NCBI GenBank assembly: GCA_013400975.1 | Contig: WBMZ01006400.1 | Span: 62,001 to 126,000, forward strand | Reading direction: 5' to 3' | DNA length: 64,000 nucleotides | DNA from: Atrichornis clamosus | Lineage: Eukaryota > Chordata > Aves > Passeriformes > Menuridae | Shown: in pieces, positions 1-11,257 of the stretch | How the letters are laid out: every line of letters begins with the position of its first letter | How positions within the stretch are numbered: the first letter of the stretch is position 1 | Made by a program: the position numbers and the translations under genes | Notes under the pieces: model-generated | Seen by the model: only the letters and a program-made list of their open reading frames with translations | The model's database searches: none | What the model was told of the DNA's origin: nothing

Positions 1-947
1 CTTTTTATTACTTGTTGTACATGTCCTGTCTAATATTTAAGAGTTAATAAGAATCCCAGACATAGCAAATGAAGAAATAGGTTCATTCAATAGTAGCAAT
101 ATTTTCTAATAATGACTATGTGTTATTCCATTATTCTTATATTTTTACCATGAGATAAATACTTCCTGTCTGTAGGCATGTTACATAATGTGCTTACTTG
201 AAATGTTAAAGTACTGTGATCATTTGAAAGAGACAAACCCCTACTTTTTCATGTGTTAATACATGATAAAAATCTGATAATGAAATACTGATTATTTATA
301 ATGCAGTCAAAGCATAGACATTTATGGTGTGCAAACGCTGGTACTGGTTACAGAGTATGCAACACCAGGAAAGATGTTCACAGCAATTCAGGTATTTCTA
401 TTAAAAAAATGCAGACCAGCTGGCACTCTTCTAGCCCCACACTGGGGGCAACTGGGTGGGGGACAGCACTTTGCAGTTGTTTTTTATGTGGACTGCAACT
501 TCCTCTCTTCGCCTCATAAATATTATGTCACATATTCTACAGATAGCTTGTATTAAAACTGTTTTATTATGTGTTTATAAATTATTAATACAATTCTTAT
601 TTGCTTTACTGTCCTGTTCTTCTGTATGCACACCTCTACAGATGAAAAAAAAAAGAATAACAATTTAAAATTGAAAGCATCTGTGTTTCATCTTAAATAG
701 TTTTCGCATCTTGTTGAGAGTTTTGGTTCTCTAACATCATGTTTTCTTCCAAATCAATATGTATAGTTTACCAGGATCAAAAACTGTTACAATGCTGGCT
801 TTTATTGCTAGAATAAATATATTCATTATTCTCTACTGAACAGCAAAATCTGAAACACCTCCAACCATGCAGGCTTCAGGAGTTATCAATGGCAGTACAG
901 ACTATAATATGGGATAAATGTGACCTGCTAATTAGCTGCCAGTGTTT

Positions 948-966
948 AAAAAAAAAAAAAAAAAAA
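948..966. repeat. Poly-A homopolymer run
   Basis: Nineteen consecutive A residues, directly visible. No recognisable retroposon body or target-site duplication flanks it, so it is treated as a simple repeat rather than as a retrogene tail. Confidence 0.9.
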
Positions 967-2839
967 GCCAGTCATAATTCCAGTTTCAAAGTGTAAGAAA
1001 TCCTCATCTCTATCCCTGGCCATTGCAGGTTTTTCTAACATGAATGTTTCTGGGCTCACGTGATCCCATTGCTTGACAGCAGTACAATGTATAAACACTT
1101 TTTCTTTTTTTCCATGAAGATTTGAAAATTTCATGGCGCATATATCTGAGGCATACATAACAATTTTTAAACATGCAGCACCTATTTAAAAATCAATATA
1201 GTTTCTAAGAGTTGCTCAGGAGGAGATGAGTTATTTGGCTGGTTGAATTTAGGACTCTCACAACTGCACGATAAGTGGAGTTTATAAGATGGGTGTCAAT
1301 ATTGGATGTATTGTCAAGACAGCAGAATTTTGAAAATGTAAACCTCTATTTTATATACACTATTAGCTTTAGAAGGTGCCCTGTCCCCAGGGTCTCCATA
1401 TATCCTGCTGCATTTCAGGAAAAAACTGAGAGTTCACTGCAGAGAGAAACCAGATGGAATTTACATGCCTAATGTAATAATTTAGAATTTGGCTGAAATA
1501 CTGACAGATAACTAAGAAGATAATAAAACCATCCAATATTAAGAATAATTTTTTCTCTAGCTTTTGTCTCTTCATGACTGCCTAAGCATGTTGTTAAATA
1601 CACAAAGGGTGCACAGAAAGTTCATCTATTAATATCAGTCTTCTCATGCATTAATTATAGGTAAATGTTCAATCCTTCCTTGTTAAATAAGAAACTTGAC
1701 AAGAAGCACCAGAAAAATTCAGTGTCCCAGATGTGCTAGACTGTCTGGTTGCAGTGTATTGCAGAAGACTGAATACACCCCACAGAAAATAAAAATGAGA
1801 GTGCAGTGCTCTAAGGCAACCACCAACCTATTTCAGGGACCTGTACAAATCTTACCCTTATGCTATTGATAGATCCTGTCCTTGTTGCTGATTCTTAAGG
1901 TGTTTTAAAAAAGGTTGCAGTAAGGAATTGGCACATGATCTGGAGAGTGGGTAGATGAAAGGTTCTCAAACAAACATGGCATAGGAGCCAAAATTCAGAG
2001 GTCAAAATCATAAACTACATCTTGAAAAATATCTATTCATTTAGTCCTATTAAGTACAACCTTAAAGGTCTTTTTAAACAAAGTACAGCAAAGATTATTT
2101 TAGGTCAGAATGCAAAAATGTTACTGTTCTCCTGTGTTCTTATTTTACTTAACCTATAGTTAGGCTTACACTGCTATCCCTAGAACATTACTGCTTTTTA
2201 CATGCAGTATTTAGTGAAAAAGTAAAAAATCTTCACCCTTGGCAGCAGCCACTAACAATCTATGCTAAGTATCACTGTATTGCAACCCTCTGACTAGGTT
2301 TTAAATGGAGACAGACTTAAATCAACTTGTTTCTGATCCTAGAAAGTATTTCACTGCAGTTCTTGAGCAAGCACAGAGAACTCGAGCTGCAGCAACACAA
2401 TACATTGAGCAGAGCTTTTCCCGCCCTGAGCAGCAAATGGATATGTAGCATGTGCCTCTCCAAGGAATTCTGATCTGCAATTTAGTACTCTAAGTACCCT
2501 GGGAACCTGTGTGTTATCAGACAGCCATTACTACAATGTTTAAATTAATTCATGTAAGAGTACAAGTTCCTGTGAGTGTAATTGTGGATGGTGTTTGGAT
2601 GAATGACTGCCCTACCTGTCCACACCACTGCTGCAAATACTGAAAAGATTATTAAGAGGCAAACATCTTACCTGCTCCCACCAATACACCACGACAGCCT
2701 TTTCCCTTCCCACTCCTCCACTCCAGCTGATGCTCTCAAAGACGCATCCTGGCAGTTACCAGCCACAAACAAGCTCTGAAGGCTTTGCTGTGGTCTTAAC
2801 AACAAGCCCTAATCCTGCCTGGCATCCTGTGATAAATAA

Positions 2840-3190
2840 GTTGTTAGAAGCCGCTGGAAGTTGGATCAGTGCAAAGAAACATCACCCAAACGAAATATGC
2901 ACAGAAATTTTGCAAAGCAGGAAGCTGCTGAGAGAGAAATGGCATTGTTAGAGTGTTAACAGCATCCAAGCAGCTGCGCCGGGTCCTTGGCAATCCCAGC
3001 GCAGTGTCAATAGAGTTACTCCAAACGCTTCAAAGTCTCTTAGCATTGCAAAAAGAGCTATGAATACTACTATCTAAAAATACAGCAGTAATTCATCCTC
3101 GTTCCCCCTCCCAACACCCACCCTGGGCTGTCGCATTCACACTCAGTTTGTATTTTACCGTTCAGGGCACCAGTTGAACCTTTGCAATGA
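2840..3190. other. CpG-enriched patch in a CpG-poor background
   Basis: About ten CpG dinucleotides fall in roughly 350 bases (for example in 'gccgctgg', 'gcgccggg', 'cagcgcag', 'aacgcttc', 'ctcgttcc' and 'gtcgcatt'), while neighbouring kilobases have very few. There is no transposon signature. It is too short and not GC-rich enough for a classic CpG island. It could be a conserved regulatory element or a recently inserted element that I do not recognise. The function is not visible from the sequence. Confidence 0.3.
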
Positions 3191-4274
3191 AATGTCAACA
3201 ACCCCGTGCTGACAGGGTACTTATCTGTCTTGGCATAATCAATTGTATATCTCAAGTACTTAAAAGAATGAAAATTTGCAGACTCCTATTTGGACTATAC
3301 AGCACACAATATGTAGGAATCCTACAGATTTGTCTTCCACTGTGCAAACGCTGGATCATATCACAAAGCAGACGTGCCACATAGTTATCTTGGATTTGCT
3401 GGTTTTGTACTGTGTGGCAACCGACTAAACAAAGTAAATATTAAGGTAAATATTCACTTAGAGCCACTGTGAACTGAAATGCAGGGCTCTGAGTCTGTTT
3501 AAAATAAGAAAATGTCATGGTCAAGTGATTGCATAAATGAACTAAAGATTGAATGATATGAAAAATCACTAAGATTTTTTTTCACTCCAGGCTTCCAATT
3601 TTAGATTAGAAATGAAATATTTGAAGAAAAAAAAAAGGTAAAATGTGAGATCAAAGGTTTTTTTATCAAAATAAGAATATTTTTAGGATCTCATGCACTC
3701 CTTTATTAATATGGATTTCAAAATCCATCCACTTTCAGGTCTTTGCTTGATAACTGGAACATTTTAAAGAACTCTGATTTACACTAAAAATATTCTGCAT
3801 AGCTCTAACCAGAATACTCATGAGTTCTCTTCTGTGACAGCTACTCCCTCTACAGCTTTTGGCAAGAGACTAAGGATGAAACTTTGTCTAGTAAAGTCAG
3901 AGGGTATTTCAGTGCTGCTTTAAATGAGGCCAACATTTCATAATCGGATCATTCCCATCTACAGTGAGGCAATCAGGCATGTCTGAAGAGTAAGATCTTG
4001 TAACATCATTTATAATTGACATATGAAATCATTTTCTAAAATGCAACATTTTCAGTTCTAAACTGTATTTGCTCTAGTAAATAGATACTTCATGATCATC
4101 AGAGATCACCAGTATTGTTTTTCTTAATTACATTTGCAAGTAATTAATGCCATTGCTGCCTTCATGGATTTGAAGTATTCCCTAAATGTTCCTATACTGA
4201 GCAAAAGGGGAATACAGTGATAACGTAATCTAATTGCAAAGTCGAATTGTAAAGATTTTTAATAGCAACCACTC

Positions 4275-4425
4275 TATAGCACTTTTAATTTTCTGTCTGC
4301 TTCATGAGCATTAAATAATTATTTCTCACATTACCCATGTGAGTAGATTACGCCACTCCTGTCTGAAAGCTGGGTAGCCTGATAGTCTCACTCTACCATA
4401 ATGCTGAGCAAGTTATGCTTGAGAG
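4275..4425 (-). mobile_element. Degraded MIR/L2-like relic
   Basis: The order of short matches follows the reverse complement of the MIR/L2 3' region. 'tatagcactttt' comes first, then 'ctcacattacccatgtgag' followed by 'tagatta', which resembles the 'ctcacaacaaccctatgaggtaggtatta' block. After a gap comes 'agctgggtagcc' with 'gtctcactctacc', which resembles the 'gctgggattcgaaccc...gtctgactcc' block. The copy is highly diverged and internally deleted. MIR and L2 relics do occur at low number in bird genomes. The call is by eye and could be chance similarity. Confidence 0.35.
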
Positions 4426-4457
4426 ACTTGTATTTCAGACCCAGAGCCTGACTAACC

Positions 4458-4976
4458 ATGGTGCAAATGAGTTCTGTAGTTGTTGCATGGCTTCCTTCTA
4501 GCAGCATCCGTGGAAATCTGTTACATGGTCTGGCTGCAGTACTGAATCAGATTTCTGTATGCAAAGAAAGTTTGAATGGAGAGCTTTTCAAATTAGCAGA
4601 TGAAACCTTAGGAATTCATGGGATGCCATCTGCTTTACTCTCTTTAAATTTCAGCACTTCATATTCTAAATACCTGCTTTCAAATGCGTGTTTTAGAGTA
4701 TTTTCTGTAGGAGCCAAATTATGGTCAAAGTTGATGCCACAAGAAGAAAGAAATGTAAGGACATACATGAAACAATTGTCACTATCTGAAGAAGGACAAG
4801 CCTTCTTGCACATCTTACTTATAGGAAATTACAATGCTATTTTGCAGAGCAAGTGGGAAGGACAAATCTTTAATCTTTCACAAGCCAATAACAATTTTAT
4901 CAGCAAAAGAAGCTATGTGAGACTACCCACTTTCTCCTGGAGCAAAAAAATTCTTGAACCGTATACTGACATGTGA
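4458..4976 (+). CDS. Orphan open reading frame, 172 codons, unrecognised
   Basis: This is the longest open frame in the window. The first ATG sits in a strong vertebrate start context, ACCATGG, and an in-frame stop lies three codons upstream at 4449. The frame ends at TGA 4974-4976. A splice-acceptor-like 'tgtatttcag' ends at 4438, and a donor-like AAG|GTGAGG lies downstream at 5073/5074, so the frame could sit inside one exon of about 4439-5073. The predicted protein is rich in Ser and Leu, has few Cys, no clear signal peptide, no low-complexity run and no motif I recognise. With about 6-7% stop codons expected at this composition, a frame this long is expected by chance well under once in a window of this size. 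That makes it unusual but not proof of a gene. It could be a species-restricted coding exon, an old gene remnant or chance. Confidence 0.2.
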   Translation: MVQMSSVVVAWLPSSSIRGNLLHGLAAVLNQISVCKESLNGELFKLADETLGIHGMPSALLSLNFSTSYSKYLLSNACFRVFSVGAKLWSKLMPQEERNVRTYMKQLSLSEEGQAFLHILLIGNYNAILQSKWEGQIFNLSQANNNFISKRSYVRLPTFSWSKKILEPYTDM

Positions 4977-7900
4977 ACTTCATAATAATTTGCTCTGATT
5001 AGGGCAGATTCACAGACTATCTCTACTGCCCTGAATCCTAACAGAAATATGGGCTCTGCTTGTGTGTGAGAAGGTGAGGGACTCACAGAATGGATTATCC
5101 CCAGAAAGTCTAAAATTTTCTTCAGCACAACTCAAATTTTGCTGAGAAGTTAGGTTTACAAACTATTTCATAAACTGCTTATAACTTATATTGGTAAAAT
5201 CCAAATCAAGAGGGAGGAGATGGTTAATGGAATAGGAGAAAGTTTTTGGTTGAGGTTATTAGGTTTTCCTTTGAGATCTTACAATATTTAAGTCAAGTCA
5301 TTTTTATGGCCTTAATAATTTGGTTTTTTAAAATGTTACAAGTAGTCAGTTTTCAATATTTATGTTGGACTACTTTGTTCCTGGTCATGAAAGGAAATTT
5401 TGTTTATATCACCTGGACAGAAGCCTAGTGAGCCTAGCTAGGCAGGTGGAACTTAAAATTCTTTTTCTATCTGTTTAGATAACCAACCTAGTCATCTTTC
5501 AACAGAATCTGCCCTATTAGGTTCAGACAAAAAGAAATGAATCATGTTTTGAGGGTAAATCAAGAAAGCTCAAAATGAAACAAGATTTACTGTGTTCAGT
5601 CCTATCAAAGAGAGAGGCTTGGAACAGGAGTTTGAGAAACTTGTTATTAAGAGGTTAATGTGTCCATCAGACTCTTAAATCATATTGCCAGTAGACTCAA
5701 GGAAATGACAAGTTGAACTATAAAGAAACACACAAGAAATCATTCTTTAAGCTAAGTATTGAGGAGTGAGTTTTCATCGGTTTCTTCAGTATTTTTGTAG
5801 ATTTGGATGATCCCAATGCAAACTCTGGATAACCTATGAGTGTTTAATAAAGGACAATTTCCTCTCAACTTTCTAATGTCTGAGACACTGAGTGCTGACA
5901 CTCACCAGCCATTTTAACTATCCACCACATTTATATTTCCAACTAATCAACATTAAGTATGTAGAAGATTTTTTAAAATGAAATTAAATCAGACCAGGAG
6001 GAATGAGAGAGGAAGAAGCATATAAAATTCCCAAAAAAATCATTCTTAGTTTAAACAAATACAAAAATAATTTCTCATGCCTGTGAGATATGTGGGGTCT
6101 ACCTCTATGAAATATTATGGAATGGGAAACTTTTAAGCATATTGTATTTTTAGGTCTGCTGCTTCTTCCATTTTTCTGCTATTATTTTAGAATGGGCAGA
6201 ATACCCAAACAGGTCAACACAGCAAAATTAAGCAAAGCAACCTTATTGTAAAAAACTGTTTAACAGAAAATAATAATAAAAAATGATTCACACACTTTAA
6301 TACATTTGGAATCTTTCAAGCTCATTCAGGCTGTCTGTATAACAACATCTCTTTCCTCATTTTTGCCCAAGACAAAAAAAATCTTGTGTGAAATAAACCT
6401 CTCAGCTTCTACCAGAAATACATTGATCACTGCCCTCCAGCTGTCCTTCCACCTCAGGCCCTCTCCTGTGCTTGAATTCTGTCCTTCTTCTGCTGTGCTC
6501 CTCTTTTTCTGCTCCCAGTTCTCTTTCTTTTTCTGTGTTTTTCTCCTTACTGTTGTGGAGTCCTTTCTGATTCCACAATGTTTTGCTAATTAACAGTCAC
6601 AGAATTCCTACGAGGCTGACTGACAATGCCTGATAGACAGGTAAAATTAAAGAGAGTAAGTCTAATTAGTTTGATCGGGCCCCTGCAGGATTCAAAATCA
6701 GAGGTGCTATTAGGGCATAAGTATCCCTTAGCAATGTTTCTCATTCCAAAAGTAGAGCAGGGAGGTGAGGCTGTGTCAGGTGCAGCTCTGGGACTGTCAG
6801 TGTGGGTGGCAGTGTGACAAACATCCCCTCCAAAGCTACCAGAGCTCTGTGCTTTTCTCAGGCCTCCACAAAGCTGTGGCGTGGGCAATTTATGACTTCT
6901 ACCAAAAAAAATCAATATGAAAACATTCTTATATTGCATGATCACATTCAATATTTATGACTTTTCAATAGAAGGACTGGTACATTACTTGTAAACATGG
7001 AGTTTCAAAGCCAAGCCCAAGGCACTAAAAATCACAGTAGGGATGTTGAGCTAAGGGAGAAACAGACATGCAGTGTGAAGGGCAGCTCCTCTGGTTCGTC
7101 TGCTGTCAGAATAAACTTATCAAGAACCTCTACTTGCATGGCAATAGCCTGAATTTGATACAGAATAGCAATAGCCAAGCAAGACTCAGTTCCTGGAGGG
7201 AAGACCCAATGCATATCAAATGCTCCAACCTTCCAAACCCTCAAACCCTCCAAAGGTGTTTATCCGTGTCAACACTTCCGCTGCTTTGCCATTGTTCCCT
7301 GACTGCAGGGATGCTAAACTGGACAGAACTGACTTCAGTCAGCAGAAGATTCTGGAATGGAGTGAAACACATGTATCATTTTGTCTGAAAAGGTTAAATT
7401 TAATAACTGCAGAGCATAGGTAGAAAAGAAACCCCAAACCTTTACATAATTTTTACCTGCAGCAGAGTGTAGGTCAAGTTATGGTTCTTAAAAGTTATTT
7501 CACTCATATTTTAGGAACACAGAGAAACAAGACACACTAAATCTCTCATTCTCTCGAGAGTGAGAAACAAGATAGCCAGTGCTTGCACCGTCATTTCAAA
7601 TGCCCCGTTAAAGAGCTGATTTGGGAGCAAACTCATAATTTCATAAGGGTAATTGGATACATTTTCTTCTGTTGCAAGCAAATTACCCCCTGGCACCAGA
7701 ATTTTTAAATCTTTGGCAGCAGACCTCCTGAAACCCATCTGTGTTGGAAATTACTTTTCTGCTTTTGGGTATACTATATTTACATATTTTGTTTTATTTC
7801 TCAATATTTAATCTAGTGAGAAAAGAGACTCTTAGGGCTAGCATTGAAACTTCTCAACAGGTTTTTAAAAAATGTATGTGTCCAGAAGACACCGGCCATT

Positions 7901-10117
7901 GTAACATAGCAACATGCCAAACTGGAACCAACGTGACTTCTATTAGACGGTAAAATACTAATTTTAAGCACACCTATTTTTAAACATCTATTTTTATATT
8001 ATACCAAGAGTTAGCATTTACTGCAAATGCAAATTGATGACTATTTTATCAAATGCTTGTAACCTCCCCAAACTTTCCTTTGGTGAAATCTGTCATGCTG
8101 GGTCTCCTAGCAATACGGAATTCCTGTTTTTTCACACATTCTGTTTATTTCTTATAACTAATTCATAAAACAGTTTGACAACCAAAACACTCAAGAGTTG
8201 AACAAAGATTTTCCCTCCCAATTTAGGACTATGGTGCCCCTGACTCCCTCCTTAACAATGGCAAGAGATGAACACTCCAGATGGTAAATTCTAAGATAAA
8301 GCTGTATGAAACTCAGCAGAGTTGAATCAACTTTCTTTGCTTCTGGTTTGTTTCTGGTCAATATTCCTTTTGCAAATGAGGGGTTGCAATGAAATATGAA
8401 GAGCAAGTGATAATTTCATCAGTTGGAAAGGTGACTTTTAAGACCATGTTTCATCATGTGCTTGTTTTGAAAAAAAAGGTGCAAATTCTTTGAAAGTAAA
8501 AGTGTAGTTGTCTAAATAAATAGCATAAATTCTTAAAGGATTTTCTACCATAAAATGTCTTTGGCCTTCCATATTTCCCAAAGAGAAACACACCAGTAAA
8601 CAGAAAATCGTCCTCATATTGAGTGGTATGGGCACAAAAGAGAAATACTCACTGTAAAACCTTGCCCTCTCTTGTAGGAAACTATCACTGCTAAGACCCC
8701 AACCACTTTAAGAACTAAAAAAAGTATTTAATGTTGTCACGGCTGCAATCTATGAAAAACACAGGCTGTTAAAAAACCCTGCAACAGAAATGAGTGAAGA
8801 TGATTTACAGAGCAGACACCACTCTAAAACCGTAAGTGGAAAAAGAACACGCAACATTTCAAAGGACACTAGTTGCAAAACCAGCAAACTTCAGGGCATA
8901 AACTTCTTTCCAGATGAGGTTTGCAGCAAATTATTTTGTGGTGCAGCATCTGGCAGTCTGCTGCCAAAGAAAAGGTAGCTGAGCTACCCTTCTGCTTACA
9001 AATTTCTGTGTTCTGAATTATTTGAGGAGGTTGTATCTACATACCCTGCATGAAGTATCTGTGGCCAAGGACAAAAGTAAACTTCTTTAAAGGACAGATG
9101 TCAGAAATTGCTCCTTACTACAGACATAAATTTATAAATTTTAAAAAGCCTGAAACAGAAATTCCATCTGTGAGATATATGAGCACTATGAAGTTGGCTA
9201 TTCCTGTGTGCACTGACTGGCCATGGTACTGCTGCCCAAATGATACTTAGCAGCCAAATCTTGCATTAGCCTCCCCAAGCAGACACGGACAGACGTGCCT
9301 GCTAGGATTCGCATGGACAGGAGGGCACATTAGTAGTCTTGAAGTAGATTTTCCATGCTATGACAGTTCTGAAGTATGATAGGATTCCACACTGAAACGT
9401 TGATCAAAAAATGTGAAAGGCACTGAACCAGTTGACCCTGAGGAAGGCAGAGGACGCTGTCTGCAGGTGACAAAGCAGTCCTGACAAGCTCGACAGCAGG
9501 GACAAGGGCGTCAGTACCAATACCTCCCTCTGATGCCAGGCTTAGTAAGATGATACATATGCTCTTTTTCTTATCTTTAAACCTTTCTTGATCTCCCCAG
9601 TATTTCCCAGCGGGTAACTAAAGCACTTGGTTTCAGCACAGGCATTTTCTTCCACCGTCGACAGGATGGGAGGTAAAGGGGATGCTGTTGCTTGGAGGTG
9701 TCGGAGCTGAAAGGAATATTGGGTGCTGCCTGCAGGGACAAACAGATCTGGGCTTGGAACCTGTGCCAATCACCAACCTGTGCCCTCTGCAGTGCCGTGG
9801 GGCAGAACTCCAGGTTGTGAACATCATGAGAAGGTAGAATGAGTATTTCCCACCAATTTCTCTTGCTATTTTCATTTGTACTGGGTATATTTTAATTTCC
9901 TCCATTTTCCAAATTCTGGATAGGGTGCCAATATTCCTGTCTTTCCTATGTCAAGCTTCTGGCAGTCCTACTCCAAACTTTAACCCCTGTGAGGCCAACA
10001 GTGAGCACTGGATCAACTAAATGTGCGTGGGAGAGTGATACTAAACAAGCATTTCCAGTCTTCTCCCACAAAACAATAAGTAGGTAGGGGGATGGGATAA
10101 ATTGCCATCACACATCA
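4977..10117. other. AT-rich noncoding stretch, no gene seen
   Basis: Only short overlapping frames are present. The longest, on the minus strand at 6586-6951, is 121 codons and resembles no known protein. A moderately GC-richer patch lies at about 6680-6880. A run of scattered CpGs is listed separately at 9270-9720. The nearest AATAAA downstream of the 4458 frame is at 5846-5851, preceded by several hundred bases with no other signal. No repeat family was recognised. Confidence 0.55.
9270..9720. other. CpG-enriched, GC-richer patch
   Basis: About ten CpGs occur over 450 bases (for example in 'cacggacagacgtgcc', 'gattcgcatgg', 'gaggacgctg', 'agctcgacagc', 'gggcgtcag' and 'caccgtcgacagg'), contrasting with the surrounding AT-rich, CpG-poor DNA. 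No LTR, LINE or coding signature was identified. It may be a regulatory element or an old, unrecognised insertion. Confidence 0.25.
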
Positions 10118-10252
10118 TATGTGTGAAACCTATAGGTGTAGCAGTAACTCTTTGTCAGAGTCACACAGCAAGTGGCTATTTTAGCCATTCAAGGTGGAGC
10201 AACCTTCAGAACCATGAAATGAGAACATGGAAGCAAACTCCAGGGCTGTTTG
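10118..10252 (-). mobile_element. MIR-like SINE relic
   Basis: The stretch 'gagtcacacagcaagtggc', preceded by 'gtaactc' and followed by 'attcaagg' and later 'actccagggctgtt', keeps the order and spacing of the reverse complement of the MIR consensus. That consensus has the 'taact...ggtcacacagc.agtggc' block, then 'gattc.aaccc', then 'actccagagcc'. This is the clearest MIR match in the window. MIR is an ancient tRNA-derived SINE shared by amniotes, so a bird copy is expected to be this diverged. No target-site duplication can be seen. Confidence 0.45.
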
Positions 10253-11230
10253 GACTGAACGCCTTGCTAGCACCTAAGCACACAACCTAAGCAAACACAG
10301 AAAAGAGAGAGAATCCTTTCCCCTTGTCAAAACACAGAACTGGTAGAGTAGAAAAGGAAAAACAGTTTCTGTGCCTGCATCTGGAAAAAAGCTGAAACCT
10401 GACTCAGAGCAGGAAATTCTCTGTTAAACTCTATAATGAGATCAAATTATCTGCTACAAAATAGGGCATCAGCTTCACTGAGAGCACATGTGCTCAGTTT
10501 TGGATAGAGAAGAACAGTTCCTCATTCAGGATAGCCAGGCAATGCATTCAAAAGTTTTTCTGGCCAAAGGGATCATTATGATCATCAGCTGGTTTTGCAC
10601 AAAATAGGCCATAGGATTTTGTTGAGTATTTCCCACATTAGTCCCTGAAACATGAAAGCCAAATATGAAAGAAATAATGCTGATTTTAAAATATCTTTTT
10701 AGTTATAAAACAGAAAAAAAAAATCTAAAAAATAAATTCAGAACACATTAATAAACATAAAAAAGGATTGATTACATAACCAAAAGCCCTAATTTACACA
10801 GAGTTGACAACTACAAACAGTAAACTACATTGAGAAAAAGGGAACCACATTTTATGGCATATAATAGAGCATTACTCCATCATATTAATATTTTTTATCA
10901 AAATAAGTTGGACTCCCTGCTTCTCATGATACAGGAAGCAGGAAGAAATATAAAGGTAAATGTATCTCCATTTGAAGCCAAACCAATGAAATATTCTTCG
11001 TAATGAGTTGCCATGTTGATGTTATATTATGAATATTGAAAGAGAACAGGCAAATTCCTATTTTCCAAGAGGAACATCAACAACTTCAGAACTGTAGACA
11101 CTTTTGGTTTATGAATGTGATGTCCAAAAATCTAAAGGGTGTTTTATATGAATCTTAAACAAATATATGTACAACACAACAAACCAGATGTGTGATGAGA
11201 AAGGAAGCTAATTTCCCTCTGAAAGAATAG

Positions 11231-11257
11231 CTGCATGTTATGCATGTCATGCATGTC
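11231..11257. repeat. 9-bp tandem repeat, three copies
   Basis: Three adjacent 9-base units are present: ctgcatgtt, atgcatgtc and atgcatgtc. Each contains the core TGCATGT. The array is short, directly visible, and has no known function. Confidence 0.8.

Larger units (their letters stand above)
1..4274. other. AT-rich noncoding stretch, no gene seen
   Basis: Open frames here are all under about 75 codons, overlap on both strands and resemble no protein I know. The sequence is AT-rich and CpG-poor except for a local cluster of CpG dinucleotides at about 2840-3190. A homopolymer of 19 A lies at 948-966. No transposon end, tRNA or splice-flanked frame was recognised. It is either intergenic or intronic DNA. 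Confidence 0.6.

Noticed and set aside
948..966. Poly-A run as tail of a processed retrogene
   Set aside because: The upstream sequence shows no coding similarity, no polyadenylation signal at the expected distance and no flanking duplication.
6586..6951. 121-codon minus-strand open frame
   Set aside because: It has no recognisable domain, overlaps a plus-strand frame and sits in a slightly GC-richer patch where stops are rarer.
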